Origin: Blastocystis sp. Blastoise
Taxonomy: Eukaryota; Sar; Bigyra; Opalinata; Blastocystidae
NCBI GenBank assembly: GCA_039096225.1
Contig: JBBPEB010000023.1
Coordinates: 231,001 to 295,000 of the forward strand
DNA: 64,000 nt
Direction of reading: 5' to 3'
Under the pieces are notes generated by a model. It worked only from the letters and a program-made list of their open reading frames with translations, did no database searches and was not told where the DNA came from. The position numbers and the translations under genes were made by a program. Below are positions 38,903 through 54,974 of the stretch, one piece after another; position 1 is the stretch's first letter, and every line of letters starts with the position of its first letter.

Positions 38903-41759
38903 ATGAACCCTAGTATATAAGCATCATTTTATCAACTTCATCTTGCTTTTCATTAAATCCATTACGAAATAATCTCTTTTTTTCTCACTATATTTAATAC
39001 TATACTATTTATATATATAGCAGATAATAATAAAACAAGTCCTTTTGGAACAAGTATGGCTTAGGTTTCAATTATCTTTTATTCTTTTTTCATTCATTTC
39101 GTTGTAAAAAGTATTCTAAACAATCCTATCCTCTAGGCACAAACTTCTCAGGATTTGCGACAAACAAATCTCAAGGTAGTAATATTTTTAATAATTTTTT
39201 TGTTCGATTTTTTTTTTATTATTATTTATCATTATAGATACTAGTGCTTCAACTACTAATACCACACAATCTGGTATGATAATTATTTTTCATTTATTTA
39301 TTTATCTTTATATATAGCTAATACATCTCAATTTACTTCCTCTTTTGGTATTTATTCTAATGTTTTTCATTATTATTTTTATTTTTATATTATATATGTA
39401 TATATATATCTTTTGGTAAATCATCTGGTGGTTTTAACTTTGGTAATACTTCTTCTACTAATACTACTGGATTTGGTAATACTACTGGATTTGGTAATAC
39501 TAATAGTACTGGATTTGGTAATACTACTACTGCTCCTGCATTCAGTAATTCTGTTGGTTCTACTTCTTTTGGATTTGGTACTAAACCTGCTGAAAATAAG
39601 GATTCTACTACTACCACTTCTTCCACTACTACTACTGCTCCTGCATTTGGATTTGGTAATACTACTCCTGCTCCTTCTGCATTTGGAACTAAACCTGCTG
39701 AAAATAAAGATGCTAAAATTACCACTTCTTCCACTACTACTACTTCTTCTTTTGGTTTCGGTAATACTACTAGTACTGGATTTGGTAATACTACTGTTGC
39801 TCCTGCATTTGGTAATTCTACTACTTCCTTTGGTTTTGGCACCAAACCTGCTGAAAACAAGGAATCTACTACCACTTCTGCTACAACTTCTGCTCCTTCT
39901 TTAAGCTTTGGCACTAATACTACTACTACTACTCCTGCTGCTGCTCCTACTACAACTACTACATTTGGTTTTGGTACTAAACCTGCTGAAAACAAGGATT
40001 CTGCTCCTGCATTTGGATTTGGTAATACTACTGCTGCTCCTGCATTTGGTAATTCTACTACTTCTTTTGGTTTTGGCACCAAACCTGCTGAAAACAAAGA
40101 ATCTACTACTACTACTTCTACTACTACTTCTACTCCTTCTTCCTTTGGTTTTGGTGTTAAACCTGCTGAAAATAAAGAATCTACTGTTCCAGATATCTCT
40201 GCCTTTGATTTAAGTAAAACACCATTCGTTCCTGTTTCTAAATCTACTGAGAATAAAGATAAACCTGCTACTACTACTTCTTTTGGATTTGGTACTAAAC
40301 CTGCTGATAGTGCTACTACTGCTACTGCTACTACTGCTACTACTGCTAGTACTACTGCTTCTTTTGGATTTGGTAGTAAGCCTGCTGATAATAATACTTC
40401 TTTTGGATTTGGTACTAAACCTGCTGATAGTGCTACTACTGCTACTGCTACTACTGCTACTACTGCTAGTACTACTGCTTCTTTTGGATTTGGTAGTAAG
40501 CCTGCTGATAATAATACTTCTTTTGGATTTGGTGTTAAATCTGATGATAATAAAGATAAATCTGCTACTACTACTTCTACTACAACTGCTTCCTTTGGAT
40601 TTGGTGCTAAATCTACAGAGAGTACAACTACAACAACTAATACTCCTTTAAGTTTTGGTGCTAAGCCTTCTACTAGTACAACTCCTGCTACTACTACTAC
40701 TGGATTTAGTTTTGGTAGTAAACCTGCTGATAATAAAGATTCTAAAGCTACTACTCCTGCTCCTGCATTTGGATTCGGTAATACTACTACTGCTCCTGCA
40801 TTCGGTAATTCTGTTGGTTCTACTTCTTTTGGATTTGGTACTAAACCTGCTGAAAACAAAGAATCTACTACTACTACTTCTACTCCTGCTCCTTCTTTAA
40901 GCTTTGGTACTAAACCTGCTGATAGTACTACTACTTCTACTACTGCTCCTTTAAGCTTTGGTACTAAACCTGCTGCTACTTCTACTCCTGCTCCTTCTTT
41001 AAGCTTTGGTACTAAGCCTGCTACTACTTCTACTCCTGCTCCTTTAAGCTTTGGTGCTAGTTCAACTGAAAATAAGGATAAATCATCATCATCATCATCT
41101 ACTACTTTTACTACTGCTCCTGCTTTTAGTTTTGGTACTAAATCTGATGACAATAAAGATAAACCTACTACTACTACTGGTGGCTTTACTTTTGGTACTA
41201 ATAATACTACTTCTACTACTACTCCTGTTGCTCCTGCTTTTGGTTTTGGTGCTAAATCTACAGAAAACAAGGATAAGCCTGCTACTAATACTACTTCTAC
41301 TACTGGTTTTGGTGCTACTAATACATCTACATCCTTCGGTATACATGTCCCTACTAACAGTTCTTCTTCTTCTACTTCTACTAATACTACTACAAACAAT
41401 AATGATTCTGTTCCTACTGCTCCTGTTAAACAATATCGTATATATATATATTTCTTTATAATTATTGTTGTATATCTATTTAACTATTTTATAACAATTA
41501 TATAATATACTCAACTAATATAATACTATTATCTTTATATATATATATATATTGTTATATTCTATATTGTATAGAGACTTCAGATCCTTTCTTTTCTGGA
41601 CACACTCTCCAATCCCTCCTTCGCACGTGGGATGACGAGCTCCAAGAAGATATACGTATATGGGAAGAAGAAGCGAAGATAGTTTCTCAAAGAGATAAAG
41701 ATATATATACCTATGCAAATCAAATTCAAGAACTTGCAGATCAACTCTATAGTTTACAA

Positions 41760-41795
<36 letters not shown>

Positions 41796-42028
41796 CTATA
41801 TATTTTATTTTATAAATTCTTATTTCTTTTAAAATAGTTGTTTGTATAACTATATATATGTATAACTATCGCTATAAGTATAAGTATAAGTATAACTATA
41901 TATAACTATATATATGTATAACTATATATATGTATAACTATAACTATAACTATATAGATGAAGCAGAATGATGATGATCGTATGTTGAATAACGTTAAAT
42001 CATATCAGGACGGAATGACTGCCCAACT

Positions 42029-42074
<46 letters not shown>

Positions 42075-42563
42075 TAATAATAAATAACATTTTTATAATA
42101 ATAATAAATAACATTTTTATAATAATAATTATTATTATTACATTATATATATAGATCCTTGAGAAATCTCTAGATTCTTTATTATTTCCCTCCTCTTCCG
42201 AGTCTTCTCTCCCCTCCCAAACGAGTACTGAATATAATGTTCAACGTCAACAATTATATGATTCTGCGAAGAACATTAAGGGGGAATTGGCAGAAATGGA
42301 GGTATATTTAAATGACCTTCTAGAAAAGGTGAAGAAAAATGAAATTAGTCATGTATATATATATATATATATATACATATTTATATTTATTATACTATTT
42401 TTATATATACTAATAATAATAATAATAATAATATATATAGGATGGAAATGATAATACAAATACTATTTTTGAGATTTTAAATCTCCATCAGCAAGTCTTA
42501 AATGAGCTGAATACAAAACATGAACAACTTAAGAAAACTGTGGATAATATTGAATTTAGTTAA
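38903..42563 (+). CDS. FG nucleoporin of the Nup62/Nsp1 type
   Basis: It is a central-channel nucleoporin: the FG region forms the permeability barrier and the coiled coil anchors it in the Nup62/58/54-like complex. Short exons 38903-38912 and 39021-39053 and others encode MNPTDNNKTSPFGTS...SGFATN. The long exon from about 39412 to 41437 is built of GFG(T/N/S)(K/N) cores separated by Thr/Ser/Ala/Pro spacers and AENKDS/AENKES linkers. After an intron, the C-terminal Nsp1-type coiled coil begins TSDPFFSGHTLQSLL and WDDELQEDIRIWEEEAKIVS and runs through four further exons (DDRMLNNVKSYQDG; LEKSLDSLLFPSS; GELAEMEVYLNDLLEKV; ILNLHQQVLNELNTKHEQL) to TAA. The intron before the long exon lacks an AG acceptor. 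The FG part contains an exact internal tandem duplication. Confidence 0.9.
40276..40516 (+). repeat. Exact tandem duplication in the FG-repeat exon
   Basis: A unit of about 120 bp (starting ACTTCTTTTGGATTTGGTAC and ending CCTGCTGATAATAAT) occurs twice in direct succession with no difference that I can see, including synonymous positions. This points to a recent duplication. The reading frame is preserved. Confidence 0.85.
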
Positions 42564-43068
42564 TTTATTATATTTTAGTATATAAGAATTACATTTCATT
42601 TTACTTATTTACTCTTTGTTATATGATTCTTTATGCTGTTTATGATCTATATAATTATATTATAACACTCTTTATAAATAATAAATTTAAAACTATTGAT
42701 ATTTATATTCCATTTTTTATTGTTTTTGTTTTGTCTCTTTTTACATATGAATATTCATTCACTTGTTTTGTTCAATGAAAATCATTTTTATTATAGTCTA
42801 ATTAATAGAAATTATATTTTCATGGCTTTAATGATTTTGTATTTATAAATGGTCAGTAATTGTTTTTATTATTTACTATATAAATACAATAGTACTTATA
42901 GATATTTATTATATCAAACTCACTTTTTTAAACTAAATAATAATTTATGAAAAATGTCAAATCTCCTATAGAATATATATATCGCCTCATAATAATATAT
43001 TATCTATTAAATAGTTCTATGTATTGAATTCAGAATAAAATAAACACTATGGACATTTTTTCAGGTTT
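42564..43068. other. AT-rich region downstream of the nucleoporin gene
   Basis: No gene, RNA or repeat recognised. It presumably contains the 3' untranslated region. Confidence 0.5.
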
Positions 43069-43282
43069 CTGTCAAAAGGTCCAACGACTTTTTTGTTTTG
43101 GTTTCCCCAGTGGTGAGCAGTGAAAATTTTTAAATATGTAGCTGACAAAAGGTTATTTGATTTTTCTGTTTGGTTTCCCCAGTGGTGGAGCAGTGAAAAA
43201 ATTTTAAAGGGTAGCTGACAAAAGGTCCAACGACTTTTTTGCTTTGGTTTCCCCAGTGGTGAGCAGTGAAATTTTTTGTCAG
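43069..43282. repeat. Three direct copies of a roughly 73-bp unit
   Basis: The copies begin at about 43069, 43142 and 43215. Each carries CTGACAAAAGGT (CTGTCAAAAGGT in the first), a T-rich stretch, then GGTTTCCCCAGTGGT and GAGCAGTGAAA. Copies 1 and 3 are more alike than either is to copy 2. The DNA is less AT-rich than its surroundings. No open frame spans it. Confidence 0.85.
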
Positions 43283-43569
43283 AGTTTCAGTGATTTTATA
43301 AAATCGAAAAGCAGTGCAAAAGTATGACGCACCTTAAAACAATAATTGGCGAATAAAAATGGTTTTAAATATTCTCTATTTTTTCATTTATTGGCTTTTT
43401 TTATTCTTTTTGTGGTGTAATAATAAACGATATAACAAAACAAACAAATTAAATATTATCAAATAATCATAAAAACAAATAATAGAAAACAATAATAATA
43501 AATATATAAAAAAAAGATAATAAAACATATAATAAATAATATAATAAAATATATATAATATTTAATTTA

Positions 43570-44290
43570 TAATATTTCAACCAGGACAGTTTCAGTCTCT
43601 AATTTGCATTTAAGCCTAACCAACCTATATAAAGAGATGATATTAGTTAAGTATTACTAATAATAATATATATATAACATTTTAAAATAATAATAAAATA
43701 AAAAATATATACCTTTTCTAATCATTACAAGACAGGCAAGGAATCAAAGACAAAGAACCATCCTATAAAAGATATATGATAAATAGTATAATGAATAAAA
43801 CAATATAATTAAATATATATATATACTTTTTATAAACCATTCTCCAATTGGCCAACAACGACAGCAACAGAACTTATGGAAACCTATATAAAGATAGAGT
43901 GAGTTGTAGAATATAATAATATATGATATAATAAAATAATATAGAATAATAAAATATAAATATATACATTACTCCTATATAAATATAAAGTGGGGTTAGT
44001 TATATAATATGTAATAGATAATATAGATATATATGTACCTTTTATTCATGTTGATTCCCTTCATTCTAGACCCAAGCAGCATAACTATAAAAATAATTAG
44101 AAAAAGAAATATATATATATATACCTATAAGAGAACCATAACCACACACAAGAAGGAGCAGAACACTTAAGGAGACCAGGAATAGCCACAGCAAGAAGCA
44201 GAGACAGCTACTATAGAAAATGAATGAATAGAGTAGAAAAAATAAAATATAAAGAAACAGCAAACACCTACCATCATAATAGTATCATAT
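43570..44290 (-). other. Intron-punctuated minus-strand locus, coding status unclear
   Basis: Read on the minus strand, short non-TA blocks are separated by sequences with the same GTATAT...TATAG architecture as the introns of the confirmed genes. Blocks lie near 44220-44122, 44085-44040, 43982-43976 (about 7 nt), 43890-43833, 43763-43712 and 43626-43570. The second-most upstream block encodes a hydrophobic stretch (LCFLLWLFLVSLSVLLLLVC), and a Cys-rich block (FHKFCCCRCWPIGEWF) lies further on, but I could not join all blocks into one open frame. It may be a fast-evolving small membrane protein or a spliced non-coding RNA. Confidence 0.4.
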
Positions 44291-46118
44291 GATATGAAAT
44301 AAAGTAATAATTTAATAATACATCATTATAATGATATAAGATATAATAAAATAAATATGTGATAAGTCATGTAGGATTTTGTTTTGTTATAAAAGGGTGT
44401 AATAGGAATTTAGAAGATATAGCTGAAATAATGAAAATAAACATGAATAATCTCATATCTACTAAATATAGAGAATCTTCATCATAAATAAAATGAATGG
44501 TTAAGAATAAAAGAGAAAGAGAAATTTTATTTCTATGAGGAAAATGGATATTGTTATTGTTATTTTCAATTTATCCTAATTATTATTAATACTATAAAAA
44601 ATGTTTTATTTTAAAGAATTATATATTTATTTATCATTATAATGTTTTATAATTAGTTTAGACGACAGAAGAGTCATTTTTATAGTTAATTATCAAAATT
44701 ATTCTTAGTATCACTTTGTAAGTATAACTTATTTTTTAAATAAACCTAGGCTATAATACAGACTTATAGAGAAGACCCTGAGACTTCTAATCCCAAAACA
44801 AAAGTGATTCATATAATTCAGAATGATTGTCTGAATCTTCATTTAGAGTATTAATTTGAGTCACATACTTTCAATAAAATGATTAAATAAAGAGAAAGAT
44901 GATAAAAAAGGTCTAGAGTCAAAATTGTTATGAAATATCAACTTTTTAATCTATTTGTGTAGATTTTCAATTATTTTAATATCATAATATGACTGAAAAG
45001 AAACAAAAAACATTTTAAAGTCAATTAAGTCAACAATTGTAATCAAGTAAAAGTCTTTTAAAACCTCTTCATAAACTCAAAACGTATAGAGTGAGTGTTT
45101 TCCAGTTAAAATAATGTTTATTGTTACAATAATATCAAAAACAAATCAAATTATTATTTTATAATTACTCAAGAACAACTTTTTCTATCAACTAAGGACT
45201 CATAGCTATCAAATATGCATATGAATAAGCAAAAATAATATTTTGTATATTTTTAATTGAAAAGTCAGAATCGTGTTGATAGTTTACTATAAAACAAATG
45301 CAAAAATCACTTTTTTATCAAAAAAATGTTTAATCTCATTAATCGTTATATTCATGATTTATTCATTGTCTACTTACCGTGTTTAATCATCTTCAGTGAT
45401 TTTTAGTGAAACTAAAATTATTTCAAATACATATTTTATTTTCAATAATAACAGAAACGTCTCATATTGCATATTTAGTGTCTAAATGAAGTTTAAACAT
45501 GACAGTGATATCAATTAATCAAAAATTATAAAATATAAAGAATCTCCATTTTTATGACTTGTCTTAAATCATGTTAAGAGTAAATGAATGAATAGTTTCA
45601 TTAGTCATCTGTATGATTTTAGTATTATTTTCAAAATATTTTGTTTTTTAACAAGAATAAATTCTTAATTTATTGTTTATCAAGTCAAAAATGTATTTAA
45701 ATGATTTTTTTCTACTGTACAAGGATACACTGATCATATGAAAAAAAAATTGCACAGAATCTTTTGATAATCTATTTTTGAAAAATGAGAATTATTTTTT
45801 GGAACTAAACTAATATTTTACGTATAAACATTATAAAATCTCCTGAACAATCTTTTGAGAAGATTCTGTGTTCGACAATACACTTAATTAAGTAATTGAT
45901 AATTGTTGGAATATTTTTGTATTGAATAAACTGTTTTGAATGTTTCTATGAATCATCTATATACAACTAATACATTTAATGATTAAATAAATACACATAT
46001 AAAGAAAAAAATAGTAATTAACATAATTGATCTTCACCTCTCTGAATATATATTTTTTGAAAATCTTATACAATATGAATATTAAAACCTATATATACAT
46101 AAAATAGTTATATAAACG
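44291..46118. other. AT-rich stretch, nothing recognised
   Basis: About 1.8 kb with no frame of coding character, no intron-like borders and no ordered repeats. Confidence 0.5.
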
Positions 46119-46187
46119 ACCTTAAGACAGGAATTGAACCTGTTTTCAATCATAAATTGATTGAAACTTACCAATTTAAGCTTAAGG
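46119..46187 (-). tRNA. tRNA-like sequence, degenerate or mitochondrial-type
   Basis: On the minus strand a cloverleaf can be drawn: acceptor CCTTAAG/CTTAAGG (7 bp), a D-arm CTTA-AATTGG-TAAG, an anticodon stem CAATC/GATTG with loop AATTTAT, and a perfect T-arm ACAGG-TTCAATT-CCTGT. It is only 69 nt long, the two bases usually between acceptor and D-arm are missing, and position 33 of the loop is A instead of T, so identity (TTT by position) is unsafe. The very low GC suggests a mitochondrial origin or a pseudogene. Confidence 0.45.
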
Positions 46188-46429
46188 ATAATATAGAGGA
46201 AAAGTAATATAAAGGGATATATAATAATACGAAAATAAGTATGAAAAAAAATATATGTATAAGAGAAAACGATGCTAAATATAGGAGGGAAAAATGAAAA
46301 GAGAATAAATAGAGAAAAATATAAAGTTAATGAGATAGGGATAATTAATGAAATTAATAAAAAAGAATTAAAATAATAATATAGAGAAAAAAAAATATAA
46401 ATATAGAGATCTATAAGTAAGGTATTGAA

Positions 46430-50290
<3,861 letters not shown>

Positions 50291-50760
50291 ACATACCTAA
50301 TAGAAAAAAATGAATTTGGTGATGTTGAGTCATAGGGAAAGATAACCAACAGAAACAGTAGAAAACAACCTAAATAAATAAATAATAATAAATAAAAATA
50401 TAAAAATAATGAAAATAAATAATAAAATGAATTAGAATTCTAATTCAAGAAAAAAAAAGAAAGTTAATAATAGATAGAATGAATATACGATAAGTATTTT
50501 ATCATATAATATTACAGCAATATAAAAAATAAAAAGATAAGAGATAATTATAAAAATAAATAAATACATATATACTTTGAAAACAGTTTGACATCATAGA
50601 CGTTGTTGACATGGACTGAAGAGGACTCTTATAACCACGGACGAGCAGGAACCTATACATGCTAGAGAATGGGAGAATGTTAATATGGGTAAAGAATAAA
50701 AAATAGCAATATACATACAAGGGAACAGTCTGAAGTTAAAATGAGCTTCTATTTTTAAAA

Positions 50761-51978
50761 ATAAAGGCAAATAAAAATAGAATAAAAATAAAAAAAATAT
50801 GTAACAAATGAAATATTTTCTAAGTCAATAGGCTCAATAGCGTATGGGTGTCTTCAGGTCTTAAAAGAAAAATCATTTTTGCGGGAATATCAAGAAATTC
50901 AAAAAAGTATATTTTCCCTCCTTTTTTCGCTGTCACTTTTTTTTAATATTTTTGACTTTATAGTATTAAAATCGATTCTTACAGGCATGTATAGACACTT
51001 TATACCACTTTTGAAACTAAAAATCAAATATTCAAAAATGAGTGAAAAATCACAACAAGCAAGAAAAACAATTTTGTAAGCTGAGTATGTTGTGTATAAG
51101 TATGTCTAACAACAGAGATGATAAAAACGCACAACTCCTCTTGGTTTAGGACATAATTATGAATTCTCTTAAAAAAGCTATTTTAAACCTTAAAACGATA
51201 CCCTGAACTATAAATCAAGTCCTGAATGATATTCTAAAGTCATATTTTTAAAAACAGGTTTATTGACGATAATCAATAAACAAAAACAAGAGCTTCTGTT
51301 TTACTTTTCTTTTTTGAATTTTTAATTGTTTTGACTTTCTAGGGTAGTTGGCTAAAAGAATGCTGTCGTCTTTAGGCTAAAAAATTATGAATAAAAAAGT
51401 CAAGTCATTTTATTGTTTTTTCCTTGGGAAATCAAAAAGAAGAAATTTTTAGGTGTGTGTTGATTTAGGCTGTATAATGGTTTATATTGTAAAAGGACTT
51501 GACGAGAATGATTGAAATGATAATATATCACTCAGAGAATACACAAATTTTAAAAACTTCTCACTCATGTAATCCATTCCTGAATTATAGACTTCAGAGA
51601 AAAAATTAAAGTCTTTTTGGTTTTAAACAGTCATTTTAAATCATAAAACACTGTAAAATAGTCAATATTTAGAATGTCTATGATTATATAAATAAACAAT
51701 ATATTTTGTAGAGTTATTTTTAAGTTTTTCTCGTCAAAAAGAGAGAAACTTGACAAGTTGGCGGACACTCTTTTCTCGAGTTTAGGCCAACGTATTTTTG
51801 ATTAAAAAATCCCAGTCATTTTGTTGTTTCTCTTACGGGAAATAGGGTCAAAAAAACACAAAATGTCCATAGTGAAATAAAATATAAATGTTTATAAACA
51901 AAATACTAGAATGAAATATCAAATGAAAGAAACAAAATTAATAATAAAAATAATATATAAATATAAGTAGATAATAAT
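50761..51978. other. Non-coding region with two diverged copies of a repeat
   Basis: Segments at about 51340-51435 and 51755-51850 share, in order, GTTGGC, TTTAGGC, an A/T-rich spacer, AGTCATTTT.TTGTTT and GGGAAAT. No protein gene is seen. Confidence 0.5.
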
Positions 51979-54041
51979 TTAGAATTCTAATGGAATATCC
52001 ATGTTTCTATATACACTGGCTGTAAGTGCAGGTATATAAACCTATATATATATATTATATTATAAATATATATATTATATATAAACAAATAAAGTATGTT
52101 GTTCTTGAATATATTGAGTAAAATGATCTGTATTATGATCCACGCGGTCTTTCCCGCCAAATGGAGCATCGTCACTCTATATATATATATAAATAGTTTA
52201 AATAATACTAATAATAGTATATAAATAGTTTAAATAATACTAATAATAGTATATAAATAGAATAATAATACTAATAAGAGTATATAAATAGATAATAATA
52301 ATGTATAGTATATATATACAGAGAGAATGCACTTATATTTTCCTGGTAGATGCACGGTAAATTGATAGTCAGTTTGAGAGAGATGAGGATGAAGATTATA
52401 AATAAATAATAAAGGACCTTTCTCATACGCTATTATTTGACTCTCTGTATCTTGTATATATATATACTCACGACTACCCGTCATCACATTGTATAAATCT
52501 TGTAAGCTATTCACATCTCTATCCCAACGGTTGAGGAATTTATAACGGAGAAGAGGGTCATCACAAAGGGACCATTGTCTACGACAATATTTATAACTAT
52601 CACCATTTCCCTCCCGCGGGAAATCAAGCCATTCTGGATGTCCAAATTCGTTTCCCTCGAAATTGAGGTAGCCTTCCCCTCCAAGAGAGAACGTTAATAA
52701 ATGTATACATTTATGTAGCGCTATTCCTTGGTCAACGATTTGATTATAAGGAGATAATACTGACATGCTGGTATACATTTCTTTATCCATAAGCCAGAAA
52801 GCTATAGTTTTACTTCCTACAAGAGCTTGATCGTGACACTCAGTATAGGCTATATATCTCTCTTGATGTCTTCGATTAGTAAGTGTATATAGAATGTTAC
52901 CAACATCCCATTTTCCCACGGTTCCTTTCTCCATCAACTTGGTCCATATATCTAAATAAACACGGGAATAAGAATAAGGCATATTATAATAGTAATAAAC
53001 ATAATAATAAATAATAATAATAAACATAATGATAATAATATATATATACATATATCTGGTATAGCCATAGCCATTCGATAGTCAAAGCCGAGGCCTCCCC
53101 CGCGAATATCGGAGGCCAGTTGGGGATAGCCAGAGACATCTTCAGCTATCGATATTCCCGCGGGGGAAATCTCTTTTATTAAAGAACAAGCGAGACATAA
53201 ATATACATAAGCATCTAAATCAACAGAATTATTATAATATTCATGGTAATCACCTGAAAATCCAAAGTTTGCTCCATGATGTGTATAAAGAATACTAGTA
53301 ATACCATCAAATCGAAATCCATCGATGTGAAATACAGAAACATAATAATTTAAATTTGATAATAAATAACGAACTACATTTGTTTCATGATAATTAAATA
53401 ATTTAGAGCCCCAAAGTGGATGATCCCCGCGGGGACCATGATGGAAATAAAGATCAGAGCCATCATATAAATTTAGTCCTTCACCGACATTTGAGCACCC
53501 GTGACTATTTTAGAAAAATAAGGGATAATTTAAGAAAAACCACGGTTATATATACCTATGAACAATATCCATTAGAACGATAAGACCCTCTTTATGGCAT
53601 GTGTCTACTAATCTCTATATATATAATATATATGTATATATACATAAATAAATAAATATATACATATAATATATATATATAATATATATATATATATACC
53701 ATAAATTGTTCTGGTGTTCCAAAACGTGACGAAGGTGCGTAAAATGATGTCACGTGATATCCGAATGATCCATAATAAGGGTGTTCCGCAATACCCATAA
53801 TCTGAACAGCATTGTATCCTTGTTCTTTAATTCGTTGAATGACGTGATCCGTAAAATAATCGTAACTGGCGATTGTTTCTTCTTCGCTACTAATTCCGAT
53901 ATGACATTCATAGACTTTAATTCCTTTTTTAGTGATATTTTGAGGTTCAGGTCCGTTATATTTAAAGGAATACTGTTCCCATGACGAAGGGTTCCAGTAT
54001 ATACCGGTATATGCAGGCAATTGTTTGTCTATATATACAAA

Positions 54042-54096
<55 letters not shown>

Positions 54097-54974
54097 ATGC
54101 TAATAATAATAATAATAATAAATATAAGTATAATAAATACTTCCATCCCAGTCGTGAACACTTCTGTTGATATACGCGGGAATACGGTATAATCCATTAT
54201 CATTTGCATCCACTATATACACTTTGATTCTTTGATTATGTTGAATGCGAGGGCTAGAGAATAATAATAAACATAATAATAATAATAAATATAATAAACA
54301 CAATAATATTAATAAACATAATAATAATAATAAACATAATAATAATAATAAATATAATAAACACAATAATATTAATAAACTATAATAAATATAAAACTAT
54401 ATCTTTAAAAAAATACAGTCCATTGATATCTGGTAAATAAATTTCAAAATCACCATTTGGTAACTTAGTACATATATCTGTAAATGAATTAAGAAAAAAA
54501 TGAAATAAAAACAATAAATCGAAAGTAAACAATAGAAAAATGATAAAAAAGGATATGCTTTCGTATTCCAAAAGTTGAAATCACCAACCAAAGACATAGA
54601 TTTCGCTCGTGGAGCCCAATCACGAAAGACAATACCTGCTTCTCCATTCTATAAAACAGAAAAGCATATATATTACGATAAAGAATATAGGTAATAATTG
54701 AAATAAATGTGAGATATACTTTCTGGTAACGATTGAAACCATAATATTTGAACGAAGAAGAGAATTCAACGATAGAATTACCACCAAGGATTTCATTTTT
54801 TCGTTGCTTAATAAATAAATAAAATTAAATATAAGTTATAATAAACTGCTATGTAAATACCTCGAAATAGTTGTGACGAGCATAAATAATATCAGCGTAA
54901 GGGAGTAAAGAAGGATCTTCATTCTTTAGAGATTCCAGAAATTCTTTATTTATCTTGTTTTCCTCAGTATTCAT
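51979..54974 (-). CDS. GBE1: 1,4-alpha-glucan branching enzyme (glycogen branching enzyme, GH13)
   Basis: It moves alpha-1,4 glucan segments to alpha-1,6 positions to build branched storage polysaccharide. The start is MNTEENKINKEFLESL. Exons then give FRDWAPRAKSMSLVGDFNFW (CBM48), IYLPDINGLYFF and RIQHNQRIKVYIVDANDNG. The catalytic barrel contains VYECHIGISSEEE, GYNAVQIMGIAEHPYYGSFG, LMDIVHSH, DGFRFDGITSILY (nucleophile Asp), ISIAEDVSGYP (acid/base Glu) and YTECHDQALVG (transition-state His-Asp). NFEGNEFGHPEWLDFPREG and the all-beta C-domain with FGGKDRVDHNTDHF follow, ending MDIPLEF. The set of catalytic residues is complete. It has about ten exons, with introns of (AAAT)n, (AATA)n or TA repeats (for example about 54030-54130). 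It shows that the organism stores glycogen- or starch-like glucan. Confidence 0.95.

Noticed and set aside
39390-41399. 669-codon ORF on the minus strand opposite the nucleoporin
   Set aside because: It is the shadow of the FG-repeat exon: the plus strand reads as a clear Nup62 FG domain continuing into the conserved coiled coil.
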